DNA of 10,665 nt from Frankiales bacterium (GTDB lineage: Bacteria > Actinomycetota > Actinomycetes > Mycobacteriales > SCTD01): positions 1 through 10,665 of the forward strand of contig JAODNB010000222.1 of the NCBI GenBank assembly GCA_025464795.1, read 5' to 3'. The notes beneath the pieces were generated by a model that worked only from the letters and a program-made list of their open reading frames with translations, was not told the DNA's origin and searched no databases. Position numbers and translations under genes: made by a program. Each line of letters begins with the position of its first letter. Position 1 is the stretch's first letter. Positions 7,871 through 10,665 of the stretch are shown here, in pieces.

Positions 7871-7930
7871 GACGACACCCTGTCTGCAGGTCTCCCGCCC
7901 CCCGGGGCACTGAAGAACGCAGGTGCGATC

Positions 7931-8941
7931 GTGCTCCGCTACATCATCCGACGCTCCATCGGAGTCGTCGCGATCTTGATCGTGATCAGCATCATCACGT
8001 TCGCCATCTTCTTCGCCTATCCCTCGAACCCCGCGCTCAACGCCTGCGGCAAGGGCTGCAACCCCGACCGCCTGGCCGCCATCGAGAAGAAGCTCGGCAT
8101 CGACAAGCCGGTCTTCTTCGCGTGGCCCCCGTCGGACTCGCAGTACGGGAAGTTCGTCGCGGGCCTGTTCGTCGGCCGTGACTTCGAGGGCGGTGGCTCC
8201 ACCGAGCGCTGCTCCGCTCCCTGCCTCGGTTTCTCGTTCGCGACCGACCAGCCGGTCCGGCCGGCCCTCATGGCCCGCCTGCCGGTGACCTTCAGCATCG
8301 CCATCGGGGCCGCCGTGATGTGGCTGGTCTTCGGGGTGAGCGCGGGGATCCTGTCAGCCCTGAAGAAGGGCACCGTGTTCGACCGCACGGCCATGGGCAT
8401 CGCCCTGGGAGGCGTGTCCCTGCCGTCGTACTTCACGGCGCTCATCGCGCTCTACCTGGTCTGCTACCGGCTCCGATGGCTGGACTACCCGACCTACGTG
8501 AACTTCTCCGACGACCCCTTGAACTGGGCGAAGAACCTGCTCCTGCCGTGGATCACGCTCGCCTTCCTGTTCGCGGCCCTCTACGCCCGGCTGACCCGGG
8601 CGAACATGCTCGAGACCATGGGCGAGGACTACATCCGGACCGCGCGTGCCAAGGGCCTGCCCGAGAGCCGGGTCATCGCCAAGCACGGCCTGCGCGCGGC
8701 GCTCACCCCCATCGTCACGATCTTCGGCCTGGACCTCGGCGGACTGCTCGGAGGGGCGATCCTCACCGAGAGCGTCTACGGCTTACCCGGGCTCGGGACG
8801 GCCGCGCTGCAGGCCATCACCAAGTCCGATCAGCCGACGATCCTCGGGGTGACCCTCATCGCCGCGTTCTTCATCGTGATGGCCAACCTGATCGTCGATG
8901 TGCTGTACGCGTTCGTCGACCCGAAGGTCAGCTACTCGTAG
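7931..8941 (+). CDS. dppB: Peptide-type ABC transporter permease, DppB/OppB family
   Basis: This is the second membrane subunit of the importer. The product is 336 aa. The start MLRYIIRRSIGVVAILIVIS with first helix (about 9-29) is classic for DppB. Helices follow at about 118-140, 155-178, 205-222, 262-282 and 304-328. The EAA coupling loop is EDYIRTARAKGLPES (232-246), with LRAALTP at 254-260. TESVYGLPGLG (279-289) is the family motif after it. The extracellular region between the first two helices is long (about 30-117) and carries CGKGC (Cys39, Cys43) and CSAPC (Cys94, Cys98), likely disulfide-bonded or otherwise structured outside the cell. The GTG start has only a weak site, AGGTG (7921-7925). 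Leu285 is encoded by TTA (8783-8785), the only in-frame TTA I found in the window. The gene follows dppA across a 141-base structured spacer. Confidence 0.93.
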   Translation: MLRYIIRRSIGVVAILIVISIITFAIFFAYPSNPALNACGKGCNPDRLAAIEKKLGIDKPVFFAWPPSDSQYGKFVAGLFVGRDFEGGGSTERCSAPCLGFSFATDQPVRPALMARLPVTFSIAIGAAVMWLVFGVSAGILSALKKGTVFDRTAMGIALGGVSLPSYFTALIALYLVCYRLRWLDYPTYVNFSDDPLNWAKNLLLPWITLAFLFAALYARLTRANMLETMGEDYIRTARAKGLPESRVIAKHGLRAALTPIVTIFGLDLGGLLGGAILTESVYGLPGLGTAALQAITKSDQPTILGVTLIAAFFIVMANLIVDVLYAFVDPKVSYS

Positions 8942-8988
8942 GTCGCTGTCTTGCTCGGCCTGCCGCCGTACCATTCCGCCAGCGACCT
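8940..8988. repeat. Inverted repeat at the dppB/dppD junction
   Basis: AGGTCGCTG (8940-8948) and CAGCGACCT (8980-8988) are exact 9-base reverse complements around a 31-base loop. The left arm includes the last two bases of the dppB stop codon. The right arm ends 7 bases before the dppD ribosome site. The fold would bring a ribosome finishing dppB close to the dppD start, and it would enclose an alternative TTG at 8951. Confidence 0.45.
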
Positions 8989-8995
8989 CTCAGCG

Positions 8996-9000
8996 AAGGA
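8996..9000 (+). promoter_or_regulatory. Ribosome binding site that decides the dppD start
   Basis: AAGGA lies 7 bases before TTG at 9008. The other in-frame candidate, TTG at 8951, has only a weak AGG upstream and adds 19 residues with no family similarity. The 9008 start is therefore preferred. Confidence 0.65.
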
Positions 9001-9007
9001 CCCTCTG

Positions 9008-10072
9008 TTGACTCTCAGCCTTGACCAGGGCACCGAGGCCCCGCGTCCCGGTCCGACCTCGTTCCTCGAGGTGCGCGACTTCAAGATCCACTTCCCGACC
9101 GACGACGGTCTGGTCAAGGCGGTCGACGGTCTGTCCTTCCAGCTCGAGAAGGGCAAGACCCTCGGCATCGTGGGGGAGTCGGGGTCCGGCAAGTCCGTGA
9201 CCAGCCTCGGCATCCTCGGCCTCCACAAGGGCACCCGGGCGCAGCTGTCGGGGGAGGTGTGGCTCGACGGCATCGAGATGGTGTCGGCCACGAAGGAGGA
9301 GGTGCGCAAGCTCCGGGGCGAGAAGATGGCGATGATCTTCCAGGACCCGCTGTCCGCGCTGCACCCGTACTTCACGATCGGTTCGCAGATCAGCGAGGCC
9401 TACCGCATCCACAACGACGTCTCGAAGAAGGCCGCGAAGGCGCGCGCGGTCGAGATGCTCGACCGCGTCGGCATCCCCGGTCCGGACAAGCGCGTGGACG
9501 ACTACCCGCACCAGTTCTCCGGCGGGATGCGCCAGCGCGCGATGATCGCGATGGCGCTGTCCTGCAACCCGGAGCTGCTCATCGCGGACGAGCCGACCAC
9601 GGCGCTGGACGTGACGGTCCAGGCGCAGATCCTCGACCTGCTGCGCGACCTGCAGAAGGAGTTCGGCTCCGCCATCATCATGATCACCCACGACCTCGGG
9701 GTGGTTGCCGAGTTCGTCGACGACATCCTGGTGATGTACGGCGGCAAGGCCGTCGAGTACGGCACCGTCACGGAGGTGTTCTACGAGCCGCAGCACCCGT
9801 ACACCTGGGGCCTGCTGTCCTCGGTGACCCGACTGGACCGGGTCCGGCAGGAGCGGCTCAAGCCGATCGACGGATCGCCTCCCAGCCTCATCAACATCCC
9901 GAGCGGCTGCGCCTTCCACCCGCGCTGCCCCTACGAGCCCCAGACCGGCGGCAAGGGCTCGACCGTCGTGCCCGAGCTCGTCGACGCGGGCAAGGGCCAC
10001 CTCGTGCGCTGCCACCTCAGCAGCCAGGAGCGGCAGAGCATCTTCATCAACCAGGTGAAGCCGAACCTGTGA
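9008..10072 (+). CDS. dppD: Peptide-type ABC transporter ATP-binding protein, DppD/OppD family
   Basis: This cytoplasmic ATPase, one of a pair with the next gene, powers the importer. From the TTG at 9008 it is 354 aa. The nucleotide-binding domain shows Walker A GESGSGKS (56-63), Q-loop Gln112 in IFQDP, signature SGGMRQR (171-177), Walker B LLIADE (190-195), D-loop ALD (199-201) and switch His228 in MITHD. The C-terminal oligopeptide-type extension (about 250-340) has HPYTWGLL (263-270), GSPPSL (289-294) and GCAFHPRCPYE (300-310). Cys301, Cys307 and Cys335 (VRCHL) match three of the four cysteines common in this extension. The third of the usual four, normally a few residues after 'RCPY', is missing: PYEPQTGGKGSTVVPEL has none. 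DppD-type identity rather than F-type is supported by GESGSGKS, SGGMRQR and the long extension. It follows dppB by 66 bases. Confidence 0.93.
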   Translation: MTLSLDQGTEAPRPGPTSFLEVRDFKIHFPTDDGLVKAVDGLSFQLEKGKTLGIVGESGSGKSVTSLGILGLHKGTRAQLSGEVWLDGIEMVSATKEEVRKLRGEKMAMIFQDPLSALHPYFTIGSQISEAYRIHNDVSKKAAKARAVEMLDRVGIPGPDKRVDDYPHQFSGGMRQRAMIAMALSCNPELLIADEPTTALDVTVQAQILDLLRDLQKEFGSAIIMITHDLGVVAEFVDDILVMYGGKAVEYGTVTEVFYEPQHPYTWGLLSSVTRLDRVRQERLKPIDGSPPSLINIPSGCAFHPRCPYEPQTGGKGSTVVPELVDAGKGHLVRCHLSSQERQSIFINQVKPNL

Positions 10073-10088
10073 CCACCCCCCGGAGCTT

Positions 10089-10092
10089 GGAG
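10089..10092 (+). promoter_or_regulatory. Ribosome binding site of dppF
   Basis: GGAG lies 8 bases before the ATG at 10101. A nearer ATG at 10093 opens a frame that stops after three codons, so 10101 is the start. Confidence 0.65.
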
Positions 10093-10100
10093 ATGCACGC

Positions 10101-10665
10101 ATGACGGCCGTCGACGCCACGCCCACGGGCGCGCCCGCTGCCGGGCAGGAGTACCTGCTGGAGGTCGAGGGGCTGCAGAAGCACTTCCCCGTCAGCCGCG
10201 GCATCATCTTCCAGAAGCAGGTCGGTGCCGTGAAGGCGGTCGACGGTCTCAGCTTCAGCGTCAAGAAGGGCGAGACCCTCGGCGTCGTCGGCGAGACCGG
10301 CTGCGGCAAGTCGACGATGGGTCGGCTGCTCACCCGGCTGCTCGAGCCCACCGGAGGGCGGATCACCTTCGAGGGCAAGGACATCACGCACCTGTCCCGG
10401 GGCGACATGCGTCCGCTCCGCAAGGACATCCAGATCATCTTCCAGGACCCCTACAGCTCGCTGAACCCCCGCCCCTCGATCGGCACGATCGTCGGCGCCC
10501 CGTTCCACATCCAGGGCACCGCGACCGAGGGTGGCGTCAAGCAGGAGGTCCAGAAGCTGCTCGAGCGAGTGGGCCTGAACCCGGAGCACTACAACCGCTA
10601 CCCGCACGAGTTCTCGGGCGGCCAACGCCAGCGCATCGGCATCGCCCGCGCGATCGCTCTGCAGC
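10101..10665 (+). CDS. dppF: Peptide-type ABC transporter ATP-binding protein, DppF/OppF family (3' end beyond window)
   Basis: This is the second ATPase of the importer, expected to form a heterodimer with the preceding gene product under the two permeases. 188 codons are visible from ATG 10101; the frame is open to the window edge, and the family is usually 320-350 aa. Visible motifs are YLLEVEGLQKHFPVSRG (18-34), the F-type start with the inserted 'RG..FQKQVGAVKAVDG' region, Walker A GETGCGKST (64-72), Q-loop Gln115 in IIFQDPYSSLNPR (112-124), and signature SGGQRQR (172-178). The last visible residues, IGIARAIALQ, lie just before where Walker B would begin. GETGCGKST together with SGGQRQR and DPYSSLNPR is characteristic of the F-type subunit. 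It starts 28 bases after the dppD stop, so it belongs to the same operon. Confidence 0.94.
   Translation, partial: MTAVDATPTGAPAAGQEYLLEVEGLQKHFPVSRGIIFQKQVGAVKAVDGLSFSVKKGETLGVVGETGCGKSTMGRLLTRLLEPTGGRITFEGKDITHLSRGDMRPLRKDIQIIFQDPYSSLNPRPSIGTIVGAPFHIQGTATEGGVKQEVQKLLERVGLNPEHYNRYPHEFSGGQRQRIGIARAIALQ

Noticed and set aside
8951..9007. Alternative TTG start of dppD at 8951
   Set aside because: Weak ribosome site, position inside the loop of an inverted repeat, and 19 extra residues with no family similarity. It remains possible but is less likely than 9008.
8990..10438. Long (482-codon) reverse-strand open frame over dppD and dppF
   Set aside because: It is antisense to two ABC ATPases with complete motifs, shows no domain of its own and crosses the gene boundary, so it is a composition artefact.

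Overview
This is a high-GC actinobacterial chromosome segment. The evidence is strong G/C bias at third codon positions, GTG and TTG starts, and a whiA gene of the actinobacterial type beside the glycolytic genes gap-pgk-tpiA. The gene content and the order of the transporter genes would suit Propionibacteriales/Nocardioidaceae or a relative, but I cannot fix the genus. All genes lie on the + strand. I see no tRNA, rRNA, CRISPR array, insertion sequence or phage gene.

Region 1 (1-1693): the 3' part of whiA (sporulation/cell-division regulator), overlapped by 4 bases by a TTG-started gene. That gene encodes a degenerate Gfo/Idh/MocA-like protein that appears to lack the cofactor-binding and catalytic residues of the family. 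Region 2 (1694-1838): intergenic, with a bulged hairpin, a weak promoter-like sequence and the gap ribosome binding site. Region 3 (1839-4797): a tightly packed gap-pgk-tpiA operon (1-base and 4-base overlaps) for the triose-phosphate part of glycolysis.

Region 4 (4798-5010): an intergenic region where secG would be expected in many actinobacteria. It instead holds a cluster of GTCAC-type repeats, a weak -10-like element and a potentially switching pair of hairpins. Region 5 (5011-10665): a five-gene peptide-type ABC importer (PepT/DPP-OPP family) in the order permease C, lipoprotein binding protein A, permease B, ATPase D, ATPase F. The last gene is cut by the window end. Inverted repeats sit at the C/A, A/B and B/D junctions, including a perfect 14-bp stem after the binding-protein gene. 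They probably tune the relative amounts of the subunits.

The lipoprotein would capture peptide or a similar solute outside the membrane. The two permeases form the channel and the two ATPases drive import. Small points of interest are a single TTA codon in dppB, two CxxxC pairs in its extracellular region, and loss of one of the usual four C-terminal cysteines in the D ATPase. I found no convincing wholly new system. The most unusual items are the degenerate oxidoreductase-like protein, the structured transporter mRNA and the incomplete cysteine cluster.
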